From contig MU119245.1 of the NCBI GenBank assembly GCA_014904845.1, positions 124,001 through 188,000 on the forward strand: 64,000 nt of DNA, written 5' to 3'. The position numbers and the translations under genes were made by a program. Within the stretch, counting starts at the first letter, position 1. Each line of letters opens with the position of its first letter. Positions 23,125 through 34,911 of this stretch are shown in pieces. Origin of the DNA: Acephala macrosclerotiorum (taxonomy: Eukaryota > Ascomycota > Leotiomycetes > Helotiales > Mollisiaceae). The notes under the pieces were generated by a model. The model worked only from the letters and a program-made list of their open reading frames with translations, was not told the DNA's origin and searched no databases.

Positions 23125-23548
23125 CGAGAAAAGAAAGTGTTGGAGAAGGTAGTGCACAAGAGTCGGGGAAGCGCAAACGGAAGAGCGATTGGGCAGCAGG
23201 AAGCCGCTAAGCTTAAAATGACTAGAAAACCACTAAGCCTAAAGAGGCAGCCTACCTTCATTGAACATTCTACTTGTACTTAGCGTCAATCCTGACATGT
23301 TGATCCTGTCAGTAGGAATGAGGTGACACCTAGTATCGTCACCTCTTTGATAATCCCTAATTTGGGTTCAGAAAGGCGCTCCTGTAATACTCCCTTCTTC
23401 CTAGAGCCAGTTGTTCTTCCGCCCATGTGGAATAGGTTCTTGTAAGTAAGTCGAGACAGCTTTGTTGGGCAAGCAGGGATACAAGGGTCAAAATAGGTAG
23501 ACAAAAGTCAATTGAATCTTCTTGCAAGATAACATATGCATCTCATGC

Positions 23549-26278
23549 TTATGCATAACCATTCTCCTTCAACCAAGCCTTCATATCATCCCTATCCCGT
23601 TCCACCCAGTTCGCTTTCGCGAGTATCTTGTTCAAAGACTGCGCAAGATACTTGTCATATGCCTATTCATCATCAGCTTCACATCCTCCCTTTCTTTTCC
23701 ACATCATCATCACTTACCTCAGTATTCTTGCCCTCAAAAAAACTCTTAACATCCTCATACTGCTCCCTTGTCGCCAACGAACTCGTAATCCTCTGCACCA
23801 ACCTTGCGTACTTACCCAAACCATGCCCAAGTGAATCCTCAATCTTGTCAGAGTCAGATTTCAGCCAGTTCCAAAGAGCCTCTTTGCCATGCTTGTGCCT
23901 GGTGAGTGGAAAGAGGATATTTCGCGTGTCGTTGTGGGCTATCATTTCGTCACTCATCGCGAGTTCGAGGGTTCGGTCGATAAGGGCTGGGTCTTCGGAA
24001 CAGCCGAATGCGCGGATGCAGGTGTCGCGTTTGTCGACGCTACTTGCTGTCTTGAGAGCTTCGATGATGGCGTCATACTGTGCTTCTTTTAGCAAGTTCA
24101 AAGCAGATCTGGGAGGGAAATGGATACCTCTGCTGCCCCACCATGTTCGAGAGCAATCGCGAACACAGAAGCTCGAATGTTGATGTTGATAGCTTCATCA
24201 TCGCCAGCCAAGAACGCATCGAACATCTCCTTGGCAGCTTTCTGGACCTCCAGTTCAGCTCCAGAGTTAGCAAATATGGCGGCCTTGAGCATTTGCTCGA
24301 CTGTATCGTCAGTCTTTTCGAACTTCCAACCCGTGCTCTTGGCGACCTTTCTGATCAAGTCGCTCTTGAATGACCTCAAGCCTTTCGAGACAGATTCGTT
24401 TTCAAAGGTCCATGCCTCCATGATCTCGGTCAATGTGGCGAAGACTTGTTTCCAGACGAAGTAGTTCTCTTCTTCGTCAAAGATTTTGAGCAAGTTAAGA
24501 ACAGTCGAAATTTTGGAATACCCGCTTGAGGCCAAAGCCAAAGCATCGGAAAGGAGTCCAATCTTGTCATCGGTCGAGATCAAACCTACCTTCGCATTCT
24601 TACCTAAGATCTCGAGTCGTTCTGGGGTATACAAGACTCTGTAGAAACCGGTATGGTCCGCGTTGACTTTATAAAAGTCCGATGGGACATCGATCACTTT
24701 GGTCCGTTCATAGAGCGTAATATCGTCGTTGATGCCTTTCTTAGTCAGGACCTTAAGCGACAGTGGATAGAGCACTGTATCATCTTCTGGGCTGCAAGTT
24801 CCATCTTGGAGAAATCGGTGTTGTGTTACTGTGATTTTTCCTTCGGCCTCTTCGACTGTGACAAAAGGATACCCGATATGCTTCGTCCAAGTCTTCATCA
24901 ATGCCCCGACATCCTCACCACTAACATGACTTAATGCATCCCATAAATCGGTTGTCTTTGTGTTTCCATAAGCATGCTTCTTGAGGTAGATTCGAACACC
25001 CTCGATAAACTTCTCAGTCCCAAGGTATTTAGCAATCATCCGTATCACAGCACATCCCTTATTGTATGATATGTCGTCAAAGATCTGATTGATCTGGCCG
25101 ACCTTGCTGACTGGTACCTCGATCGGATGGCTAGCTTTGTTGGAGTCTAAAGAAAGCCCAGCTTGGTAACCACCGATCGCATAGTCTTGCCACATCTGCC
25201 AAGACGGCTCCAGAGTCTCCCAGGCATACAGTTCTGCCCAATCCGCGAAGCTCTCATTTAGCCAGAGCCCTTCCCAGAAGTCCATCGTAACGATGTTTCC
25301 AAACCACTGATGGGCGAGTTCATGGACAATCACTGAACCAGCACGGCGGTACGCTACTGCACTTGTTTCCTTCTCGTCGACTAGAAGTAAACTTTCTCCA
25401 AATGTAACCAAGCCCCAGTTCTCCATCGCGCCTTGACCTCCAGGAACCGCTATCAAGTCCATCTTGGGGAGCGGAAAATCAACGTCGAATATTTTCTCAA
25501 ATGTGGCCAATGTACGTGCAGCGAGTTCGACGGCATATTTCCCGTGTTGGATGTTCTTGTCGGCAGCTGCATAGACACGGACTGGGACTTTAAAGCTGTT
25601 TGTCTCTATCATTTGCAAATCGCCAACAGAGAACGCAACGATGTAAGTTGACATTGGAGGTGTTTTGTTGAATGTGACTGCCTTCTTCTGCTTTCCATTG
25701 GAGACAATCTCGACCTCCGAGGCGACGTCCATATTGCCAAGACATGTGAGGTGCTTATCCGCAACGAGCGTAACAGTAAATGTGGCTTTCAATGCCGGTT
25801 CGTCGAAACAAGGGAATACCTTTCTTGCATCCACTGGCTCCATGTGAGTAGATCCTATCCATGTCGTCTTTCCATCAGGTCCTTCTACGGGCGATCTGTA
25901 GAAGCCATAGGCACGATGGAGCATGGATCCTTTGAACGCCGTCTTGAGATACAGCTTGGTGCTAGCCTTGACTTTCTCGCCCAAGTTGATGATCATTCGT
26001 TCTTTTGCAATGTCGAACTGAACTGGAGAAGTCGCAATCGTTACCCCATTCTTGACGCCAACTTCTAGCATGATGATCTTGAGGTCTAAGGCATTGACCG
26101 TGATTGACGACGTATCCTCCAACACCTCAAGATCAATCACAGCGGATCCATCGTACTCCGTAGCCTCTTCCAGGTGAGGCTCAAAGCGAAGGTCGTAATG
26201 AATTGGCCTGACATTCTTTGGAAGGATTTCCCTCTCATTAATTGATAAGGTAGTCAAATTTTGCGTTGTGTCGCTCAT
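23549..26278 (-). CDS. M1-family aminopeptidase (AAP1/APE2-like)
   Basis: Three exons (26278-24128, 24077-23718, 23662-23549) with introns of 50 and 55 bp give 874 aa, the usual size for yeast Aap1/Ape2 and human puromycin-sensitive aminopeptidase. The exopeptidase motif GAMENW is at residues 283-288. The zinc site is HELAH (319-323) with the third ligand Glu342 in NESFADW. The N-terminal beta domain and the C-terminal helical ERAP1-like domain are both present, ending ANWVERDRDDMKAWLKENG. It removes neutral or basic N-terminal residues from peptides. No signal peptide is seen at this start, so the product is probably cytosolic. Everything needed for activity is intact. Confidence 0.95.
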
Positions 26279-27212
26279 CTTGAAAAATCCGAGGATAGAG
26301 GTTGTGAGAGACTAAGCACTTTGAGAAAGAGACATGGCTGCTTATGTACTCCTGCAGAGGAACAGCACCAGTTGCTGACGACGTTTTAGGCTTTAGTTTA
26401 GCGCTCGTCCCACCAGCCTAATTCGTCTCGGCGTGGGATGTGGATAGCAGGAGATGCATTTTCGCTGTAGAGACAAAATTTTGATGAAGCTCGATCAACG
26501 CAGGGCTGAACTCTGAGCAAATGCTCTAGATACAATCGTTACAAGTCCTAGGCTCAAGAGCAAATTGAGAGCACGTGATATAGATTGAGCATGAATTGCT
26601 GGTAATAGTGGACAGCAACAGATTTGGTAACAATATCAGTAGAGGACATTAACTAGCACTCGCTACTTATTTTAATAGCGTCGGGAAGCGTAATGAGCGA
26701 GCAGACTCTGTGGGGTCGAGGTGAGAGAACATGCAGGTAATGTGGAAGCCTAGCTGGACTTGCAAGCTATTTATAGCTTGGGATGAGCAAAGCGCGTTCA
26801 TCAATAACAGAGGATTGAATCGCTGCAATTTGAGTTGCCTTCTTAAGGTGATGATATCCCATGCATGAACTCCGGAATCCGAATTCCGTGTTTATCGGTC
26901 GCAAAATAATCTCGAATTATCAATTGTAGGCAGCAACGAAAGGAAGGACTGGTCCAAAGAGAGAGAAGGAAATGGACATGAGCGGCTGTATGGACTCTTC
27001 CACGATCGTTGTTACGTAGCAACGATATGGAAGCAGCTTGGCTAGGGTTTGACGCAAATGTTCGAAGCGACCATCTCGACCTTCCCAGCTTTGCTTTGGT
27101 GAACAGACACTCACGGGGAGCCGCTTATGCTGTATCTCGATGCGTCGAAGTGCAAGTCCAGTCCATTCAAGACTCCTGAAATATGTACAAGCCTATCTTC
27201 ATCTGCCCCGTT
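26279..27212. other. Intergenic region
   Basis: Nearly 0.95 kb without a recognisable gene. The first part is the aminopeptidase promoter. Short open frames around 26,920-27,114 have no protein-like features. Confidence 0.45.
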
Positions 27213-27642
27213 CTATGATGACCCGTTCTTCGCATTCTTTTCATGCTCGACGATTTGCTTGCTCCAGCTGTAGAAAGATCAGCGATTGTCCATACTCTCC
27301 TGAATCTGCGAAAAACATACTATCGACTTGGGAAGAATCGGCCTTGTTCTGGGAATCGCGTCCGCACTTCCCTGTCCGCACTCAACTTCCACATCATCGC
27401 TGTGATGCCGACAATGACAACCCCAAAGACTGCCGTATTCGCTTTCCAGTTTGAAGGTTGGGAGTACCAGCCACCTGCTGGTGACCAGACATGTTTGGGG
27501 TAGCTATGCTGCTGTCAGAGGTTTGAAGGAGGGATGTTGTCTCGAGGTTCGCAGGCCATTGACTTACGGAATCTTGCCGCCGCCGCCCTAGAAACTTTTA
27601 GCGGAGTTCTCAAACATTTCAATTAGCAATATAACATACCAT
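27213..27642 (-). CDS. Small single-pass mitochondrial-type protein, possible complex I accessory subunit
   Basis: Four tiny exons, none visible as a long open frame: 27642-27640 (only the ATG), 27587-27568, 27503-27321 and 27267-27213. Introns are 52, 64 and 53 bp with good GTATGT/GTAAGT donors. The 86-aa product starts MGGGGKIPYPKHVWSPAGGW. It has one membrane segment (TAVFGVVIVGITAMMWKL, residues about 31-48) followed by a basic segment and RYWSKQI. A tiny protein with a KIPYPK..VWSPAGGWW-type start and one membrane helix resembles accessory subunits of mitochondrial NADH dehydrogenase, but I cannot name the subunit. It is head-to-head with the mL44 gene, also mitochondrial. Confidence 0.75.
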
Positions 27643-27913
27643 CTTGATCAATTGCAGAGAGACGAGGGATTGTTTGCTGAGACTGATGTTCTGCAGAGAT
27701 CGGAATTGATGCGAGGAGCTCACTACGCTAAATCACGTGAAAGCGCTCTTCTAGAAAATTGTGGGTCCAAGGAAATGCAATGATCGTGTGAGAAGCTTCA
27801 GAAATTTTGGGTAGGGGGATCAAATCAAGCAAACATCACCACCACAACGCCGCAATCCCACTCACGGCTTTTATTTCCTCGTCGGGTCCAGCAGGTGCGG
27901 AGTCGCAGTCTCG
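27643..27913. promoter_or_regulatory. 271-bp bidirectional promoter between two mitochondrial-protein genes
   Basis: Lies between divergent start codons. It contains a CACGTG palindrome near 27,736, the core of bHLH (Cbf1/Pho4-type) sites. Function of this site is an inference. Confidence 0.45.
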
Positions 27914-29116
27914 ATGAAGAGGTTACAACTGGAAAGATGGAGCGGACAATTGCTCTCTCCGCGCACACGACCGTGCTGTCTACGAGTACCTGTACAAAGC
28001 AGTCTAGCTAGCAGGCAAACACGGTCACAATCCTCTGCCGCAACTGCAGATATCATAAACGAAGATGGAGAATACGAACCAGTCCCTGTCGAAAACTCTA
28101 CTCCAAAACCCATTCCATCCACCAAACATCCTCGAAGCCAATATGCATCACCACCTCCAAGCAGTGCTCTCAGATCCGCCAAGCTGGCAGCATTACATGC
28201 TCGGCTCTGTTTGCCTTCGAAAGTACCTTTACAGACAATGGCACGAACATTAGTCGATCCTTCGGCGGACTCGAATGCGAATTTCAATAATGCTTCGTTA
28301 GCTCAGCTCGGTGGCTCTATAATCTCCTACCACGTTGCAGAATACCTTCTTTGTACATATCCACGTCTACCTATGACGATTCTGTTCGCCGCAGCATATG
28401 CCTATAATGGACCCAAGACCCTCCAGTTGATCGCGAAGGAATGGGGTGTCGAGACTGCCGCCGCGCCCGGCTCAGAAGTCGACCCTGGACTTTTACAATT
28501 TTCAAAACTTGCTCCAGGGACGAATATAGGAGAATTCGGAGCCACGACGAGACCGGATTCGAAACAGTTCTACAGGAGAGGAATAAGCAGTAGGAATGTG
28601 TACGATGATGAGTTTGGAGACACTATTCCGAAGAACAGAGAGGGGTATGAGCCATTGTCAACAGAACAAGCTTATGCCGGGTTCGTGAAGGCGGTTGTGG
28701 GGAGTTTGTTCGCGCATGCTGGTCGAGATGCCGCGAAGAGATTCGTAAAGCAGCATATCCTGAGCAGACATCTGGACATCTCATCACTATTCGCGTTCAA
28801 AGCACCAGAACGAGAATTAGCACAGTTATGCAAGAGAGAAGAATTCGAGCATCCAGTTGCCCGAATGCTGAGCGAGACGGGACGACACAGTAGATCACCA
28901 GTCTACGTGGTAGGGATATACAGCGGGAGTGACAAGCTTGGGGAGGGAGCGGGACCTAACTTGTTGGAGGCGAAGATTCGAGCCAGCGTTGCGGCGCTGA
29001 AGGCTTGGTATTTGTATAGTCCAGGGAATAATGTGCGACTGCCGAGTGAGATGGAAGCTAAAGGGGCGCGGCCTTGGGAACCGGTTCACATCGACTTGGG
29101 AGAAGTGATACATTGA
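27914..29116 (+). CDS. MRPL3: Mitochondrial ribosomal protein mL44 (MRPL3)
   Basis: A single exon of 400 aa. The N-terminus is Arg/Ser-rich without acidic residues for about 45 residues, as in a mitochondrial presequence. Residues about 110-310 form an RNase III-like domain (LAQLGGSIISYHVAEYLLCT, then the typical EQAYAGFVKAVVGSLFAHAG) in which the catalytic acidic motif is not preserved. A dsRNA-binding domain follows (NLLEAKIRASVAALKAWYLY). The family is a structural part of the large mitoribosomal subunit near the tunnel exit and has lost nuclease activity. Confidence 0.93.
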   Translation: MKRLQLERWSGQLLSPRTRPCCLRVPVQSSLASRQTRSQSSAATADIINEDGEYEPVPVENSTPKPIPSTKHPRSQYASPPPSSALRSAKLAALHARLCLPSKVPLQTMARTLVDPSADSNANFNNASLAQLGGSIISYHVAEYLLCTYPRLPMTILFAAAYAYNGPKTLQLIAKEWGVETAAAPGSEVDPGLLQFSKLAPGTNIGEFGATTRPDSKQFYRRGISSRNVYDDEFGDTIPKNREGYEPLSTEQAYAGFVKAVVGSLFAHAGRDAAKRFVKQHILSRHLDISSLFAFKAPERELAQLCKREEFEHPVARMLSETGRHSRSPVYVVGIYSGSDKLGEGAGPNLLEAKIRASVAALKAWYLYSPGNNVRLPSEMEAKGARPWEPVHIDLGEVIH

Positions 29117-29755
29117 GTCGGGATGGGTGACATATTAGTTGCTGGTTGGACGAGGATGTATGATGCACAGCGTGGGCTTGTATGATGAAGGATGAGATGG
29201 GATGGCTGACTGCCTTGTTCAAAAGCTGGCATTACTGTGTATTATTGAGATCTCCTTATGTGTCCATGCATTTAGGGAGCCTGACGGAGCTCTGGTTGGA
29301 GTATGCCCGGCATGTGTAGAATATATGGGCGTAACTAGAATCAATGGTACACTCCCCAACTCTAAGCAAATTCAAGATTTCAAGAACACGATTTGGCACT
29401 GCACCTCGAGACTTAGAAAAACCTGGTCAAATTCATAATTTTGGGCTCAATTTTTTGTGGTGCAATAAGAAGCACGAGGTTTAGGATGTGAGGAGGTATG
29501 TACAAGCGCAATCGTTATTCCAGAGCAGCATGCATGCTTGCACAAAGTACAGGCTCAACTTTAGCCAACCTTAAGTCTGCAAAGCTCTGAAAGCACAACA
29601 CTGCTCCAGATGAGAGAACTGCTCCAAATGAGAGAGAGACATGAATATTGAGAAAGAATCCGCCCGTCGTATCCCATTAACGCCAAATGATACAACCAAC
29701 CAATTGACCATGCATGAGCTTCGTGATGAAGAATTGGGAAAGCAGATGAGGGGTA
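29117..29755. other. Intergenic region
   Basis: Contains the 3' ends of two converging genes. A 78-codon open frame at 29,202-29,438 on the plus strand has no recognisable feature. Nothing else is seen. Confidence 0.4.
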
Positions 29756-31161
29756 TCATGACTCGACGGTGACTTCAGTCTTGGTATCGATTTTCTTTGC
29801 TGGGGCGCCCTCGTTGTCGTCTCCTTCGCGGGCGCGCTTCTTCTCGTTCGGGGTGGCCTCTGAGGCTGGTTCGGACTTGATGTCCCTACATAGCTGTCAG
29901 TATTCGAATCTGCACCGTTAAAGAGCTTCACTCACTTGTCTCTGTCATCGCGCTCGCGATTTCTGTCGTTGCGACCCCCTCGATCATCACGACGTCCACC
30001 ACGACCACCGCGGCCACCTCTCTTATGGTGTCCATCTCGTCCATTTCTGCGGTCATCCTTGAACCCAGAAGCCCGATCGTCCTCACGTCTCTTCTTCCAG
30101 TCATCAGGATCACGATCACCTCGGTCACGGTTGCCATTGCGCTCGCGATCGCCTCCCTTGAAGTTGCCCCCACGACCACCTCGACCACGACCTCTGCCTC
30201 CTCGTTGGTATGGAGTGCGAGCCTCTTGTGGGTCCAACTTGCCATCCTTGATATCCTGCTCTTTTCCGTCAACGTAGGCCTTCTTGGACATGATGTTCAA
30301 GGGGAGTGTGCCCTTCCACAGAGGCTTGGGGTCGAGCTCGAGGAACTTCTTAGCTGTCTCTTCATCTTGGAATTCGACGAAGACCGAGCCCTTGAAGAAT
30401 TTGTCAGGGGTACGGCGAAGGCGGACAGCATTGGTGGGACCATAGGGGGCGAAGAAGGCCTCGATGTCGAATTGAGAGCTGGGCTCCTCGTCGCCAAAGC
30501 CCTTGACGTAGATGGAGCGAGCTTCGATTTTGGAGGATTTGGTGAAGGTGGGGTCATATGCCACGCGGCGATTGACTTGCTCCTTGCCTTCTCCGCCTGT
30601 GACTTGGAGGAACTTGCTCTCCTTGAGCGCAGCGAGGATAATGTCTCTTGACTTGAAGCGCTTCATGCGCCCGAATTTGCAGATAACGTCGAGATCAACA
30701 GGCAAGTTGGAAGAACCGTCAGTCTTTTCCCACAGAAACTTATCGGTTGGTAAGTTTGAGTCGCCAAAGTAGAATTCAACCTTGGTCAGTCAGTGACTGG
30801 AGTGCTCAAAGGCCTCGTGAAACCATACCTGTGCGCGGATTTTGGTGGGGTCATCGGACTCTGGCAAAGAAGAGGCATCGTATTTACTGTTGTTCTTGCC
30901 CTCGACAATTGTACCGGAGGTCTTAAGTACACCATTCTCGTCCTTTCTCTCAGCAGGCTTCTCGCTCTTCTTTTCCTCTGCTGCGCCATTCTCCTCCTTA
31001 TTCTCAGCCTTAGATCCCCCGTTCTCTTGCTTATCCTCTGCGACGGTGTCCATAGCAGTAGGCGCGGAAGAGTCGCCTTGCTCCTTGTTCACAGTTTGAT
31101 CGTCTGGAATAGAGGTAGCCGCTGGATCAGGCTCGGTAGCTTCGACCGGGAGGGAAGACAT
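29756..31161 (-). CDS. LHP1: La ribonucleoprotein (Lhp1/Sla1 type)
   Basis: Three exons (31161-30829, 30780-29936, 29885-29756) give 435 aa. An acidic, low-complexity N-terminus of about 110 residues precedes the La motif (IRAQVEFYFGDSNLPTDKFL, then LDVICKFGRMKRF), residues about 110-190. An RRM follows (SIYVKGFGDEEP.., KGSVFVEFQDEETAKKFLEL). The C-terminus is strongly RGG/Arg-Asp rich (RGGRGRGRGGRGG, then repeated RDDR/NRD) and ends with a bipartite basic stretch (NEKKRAREGDD..PAKKID). La binds the 3' UUU-OH end of RNA polymerase III transcripts, such as pre-tRNAs, in the nucleus and chaperones their folding. Confidence 0.94.
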
Positions 31162-31704
31162 TTTGGTAGCTTGTGACAGAGCTTTCGCAGAAGTTCTTGG
31201 GGGTTTAGAAGTGTATGTTCGTGGGTTGGAAAGGTTTGGATAATTGAAGATTCGTGCGGCAGAAAGAATTCTGTTGTAGGTTATCAGCTAGTATTGTGCT
31301 GAATATTAGTATTGTGGCGGTGAAAATAATTTGTGACTGGAAAAGTGACTCGTGCAAGAAGGCGGGGTGAATTTGAGCTCCTGAAGCGGCTGACTCTTAA
31401 TTGGCGAATGAAAGAAATCGACGCAACTTACAGGAAATGATTTTCTAGTAGTAGAGATAGTCCTGAGAATCAATTGTCTCAAGAAAGAGCCGTTCATCCA
31501 ATTCTATTATTTGACGACGAGATCGTGAAGATAATTGAGGGACCTCAAGCTATTTTCTGCAGAGAATTCGTTTGGTGGAGCGGCCGCTAGCTCCTGAGCT
31601 AAGGCCTTCCATTCTCTCCTTAGACAATTTTGGACCTCATGCGACCATTGCTCTTGTGAGCTGTCGATTTTCAAGCATCGAGGCCAGCACCTCAATTATT
31701 CATT
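31162..31704. promoter_or_regulatory. Shared upstream region of La and uS4m genes
   Basis: 543 bp between divergent start codons. No coding sequence is recognised. Open frames on the minus strand are short and unsupported. Confidence 0.4.
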
Positions 31705-33175
31705 ATGGCAAGAAAAAGATTTCATCAGTTGAAGAAAGTGGTATGTATTTACCAACCAAGGATCCCAACGTATCGTAAGAAGCTGATCATCAACGTACAA
31801 GAAATTTCGGGCGACCTGGAACAAAATCAATCTCTACAACCTTTCGCGTCTGCAGTTCCCCCGGACAAACGGATTGACATTCTACCAGCAAAAATGGAAA
31901 GCGAAGTCGATATCTCGAGCATATCACGGAGAGCAGATACGAGAAAAGCAATGGCAGCGAATGTTTACACCACGATTGAATGCTGTGGTCCCCATGGACC
32001 ACAAATATCTGGCAAAATTTGATGGATCAGAACTTGCGGCTGGACGAGGATCAGGTCTAGAGCAACCTTTGGACCAGGATGGGAAGACATCGAGAAAGAG
32101 AAAGCCGATTCCTTATATGCATCAAACATACGCTCCGATTGAGAGACGGCTCGATATGGCAGTATGGCGAGCATTGTTTGCTAGCAGTGCACGCCAAGCT
32201 AGACAATTCGTGGTGCATGGCAAGGTCAAGGTCAATGGGAAGAAGGTATTTATATTTCATGCCTTGTGAAGGTTCACGGAGGCTAACTTTCTGCAGATGA
32301 TCTATCCTGGATATCTCCTCAATCCAGGTGACCTGTTCCAAGTCGAGCCCGAATCCGTACTGTTCGCCACTGGAGCACCAAAAGATGCCGCTCAGAAGCA
32401 AGCAGGCAAAAAGATACAAGCAAGAAGACGAGGCGTAAATGTTAGCATGGAGAAACTAAGAACACAAGCTGCAGAGAGGAGAGCCGCGCAGCAAGCCGAA
32501 CGAGCAGCCAAGAAGGACCCAAGCGAAGCACTCATTAGGACCAGGAAGACAAAGACCATGCTGCAAGATAACCTCGAATACCGGAATACTCGCCAGTTGG
32601 ATATTAGCATCATGATCGAAACAGCCGAGAAGAAGATGAACCAGAAAAGGACGGCAGTATCTGTGAAAATGAAGCAGAAGATTCGAGCTTTCCTCAAGCA
32701 TGCCAAGAAAGCTCAAGCCGAGGTTTTCCGGAAACCTATCCAAGAGCTCGAAAAGGTGCGCTACGATCTTGTGGAAGAATTTCGCCTTGCTCTCAAAAAC
32801 CCCAAAGACGAAGAGAGGATCCTTAAGTTACAGGAGCATGAGGAAAACGGCAGCGAAGCAAGGTCGACAGGTCCACGAATGAGCAAATACCAGAGACGCC
32901 TATCTGAGGCCCGGCTTGCGGGTATAGAGCGTGCCCTCGCCCAAGAGAAGCAAGAGGTCGTGGACCCAACAAAGCCTTATGCTACGCCGTGGCGTCCGAG
33001 AGACTTCATGAGTGCGTTTGCATTCATACCGAGGTATTTGGAGGTGAATTCAAAGATCTGTGCAGCGGTCTATCTGAGGCATCCTGTCGCCAGACCTGGA
33101 TTGACTGAGGTACCGACACCGTTCCCCACTGATATCCAGCAGCTGGCATTTACGTGGTACTTGCGGAGGAGGTAG
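31705..33175 (+). CDS. NAM9: Mitochondrial ribosomal protein uS4m (NAM9)
   Basis: Three exons (31705-31740, 31802-32245, 32297-33175), all phase 0, give 452 aa. The 12-residue first exon [12 protein letters not shown] joins [14 protein letters not shown]. The S4 RNA-binding domain is at residues about 126-190 ([50 protein letters not shown]). It is followed by a long, Lys/Arg/Glu-rich extension with coiled-coil character, typical of fungal Nam9. The end is [28 protein letters not shown]. It is a core protein of the small mitoribosomal subunit. Confidence 0.94.
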
Positions 33176-33435
33176 ATTGTACGATAATGTATGGGAGATT
33201 TGTATGATGTATTATACTAGAGGATGAAGATTACGTTTCTCTCTGCGTACTTTCCTGTGTCCCTTGAGGGCCTTCTTCGATTTTGCATTGCTCTGTTACT
33301 TTGAAGATTAAAGTCGATCGACTGTGCTAGTGCATTCGATAGAGACTTGGGAGGTCATTTACTTCAGATTGTGTCTATTGTACTGTATTTCTTCAGCATT
33401 CAATGCTGTCGCCCTTTTCTTCTCATCACTGAGCT

Positions 33436-34911
33436 TCACCTTCGTCTAATCGAGCCTTTGTCGTCTTCATACACATGGGAACGCCAGTCTGCTCGAACGA
33501 TATCCCCTCTGATCATGCGTGCAGCAGCAAGGGCTGCCATGAAAGATAGCGCCATGCCTCCATTGTAGCCTGCGAGTACATACTGTCCCTTCGTACCAGG
33601 GACTCTACCAATATGCGGTAGCCCATCTTTCGTAACGCCTTGAACTGTTAACAAATTAGCCACCTGCACCAGACCACATGTGTTTATGCTTCACTCACTC
33701 CCCGTCCACACACTCTCCGTCTCCGCACCACTATCCTCCCATCCCCTGAAATTCCGTTGCATAAGTCCATCAAAATAATGCCTCTCAGGCTCAATCAGCG
33801 TAGAATCATCATGAACATCCACCAAAGCTCTCGTTCTTTCTCGTATGTCCATTTGCCCCCTCCCACAACAATACTGCCATCAGCTCGAGGATTCAAGTAA
33901 TCGACGCGATCTGAGGCGTAGCGTATATTGTACGTGTTTGAGAGATATGGTGGTGCGGGGTGGTTAGGTGGAACTGCGATGTGTGAGGCAGTTGCTCTTG
34001 TGGGTGTGATTGTGTGCGGTACTGAGGGAGAAGACCGGCGGTATATCCGTTGGTTGCGAAGACGATGATGGATGCTTTGACTTAGCCTCGGCTGGTTTTG
34101 ACGGTGTATCCCGAGTCGTCACCGTGGGTTTCGACGGCGGCTACGGGGATGATTGTTTGCAGGCTCGCGGTTCCTTTACTCAAGACTCGCTCGAGGAGTT
34201 GGGTTACGAATTTGTATGGCCATAACGACAATACGGGGGTGCTGAGACCTGCCTTCGCACCATGGAGTGATGTTATCTAACAGACACTCGGTGTTAGCAA
34301 TGGTGTTGGGAAGTCACGACGGGCTGCAGATAAGCCACGGCTTCCAGATTAATACTTACACGCTCCGCAAACTCCTCACCAACATAAGCCAAATCCTCCG
34401 TAAGAGGAAATCCAGACTTCAATTGCCTCTCAAATTCCCTCCTCACCTCCTTAGCATCCTCCTCATCCAGTGAAACATCGAAACTCCTCCTCAATTCCGC
34501 CTCTGCCTCAATCTTTTCCTTTTCAATCACGCGCTTCACCCCATAAATATTGGTCCGAATGAATTTTACAACCTCGCCAGCAGCGGCACTACCAAGACCT
34601 TGGATCAGCTCTACAATCATCGAAGGTAATTTCTTGATATGACCGCCGTTGCGGCCAGTGGCTCCAGAGCAGGCTTAGCGGGCTTCGAGGAGGAGGATGG
34701 ATGGTGGTGGTGCATCATCTTTTATATCAAGGAGGTGATAGGCTGTGGAGACGCCCGCCATACTGGTGCCAATTATGATGATGTCTGTTTGTGATGGGAG
34801 GTGTTCGGTTGAACGATATTCATCGAGGCGATGTGGTTCGCTGCGCCAGTATGAGGCTGTGGAGTTGGGCACTGGGAGGATCCTGTTCGGGATCTCGGTA
34901 CTTCCACCCAT
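33436..34911 (-). pseudogene. FAD-dependent oxidoreductase (DAO family) pseudogene
   Basis: Read from 34911, the protein begins MGGSTEIPNRILPVPN and has a Rossmann FAD-binding strand (TDIIIIGTSMAGVSTAYHLL) and the family landmark ACSGATGRNGGHIK. Later pieces are ASIIVFATNGYTAGLLPQYR, GSIVVGGGKWTYEKE and, after a proper intron (GTGAGT..TTAACAG), QGVTKDGLPHIGRVPGTKGQ. Four lesions break it: a TAA at 34677-34675 (expected Gln), a TAA at 34084-34082, a 2-nt frame change near 34,010 and another near 33,840. Introns are otherwise correct. Family members oxidise amines or amino acids such as sarcosine, proline or D-amino acids; the exact substrate is unknown. The nearby genes are intact, so a sequencing problem limited to this gene is less likely. 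Confidence 0.82.

Noticed and set aside
29202..29438. 78-codon open frame after mL44
   Set aside because: No motif or splice support; lies in a 3' intergenic region.
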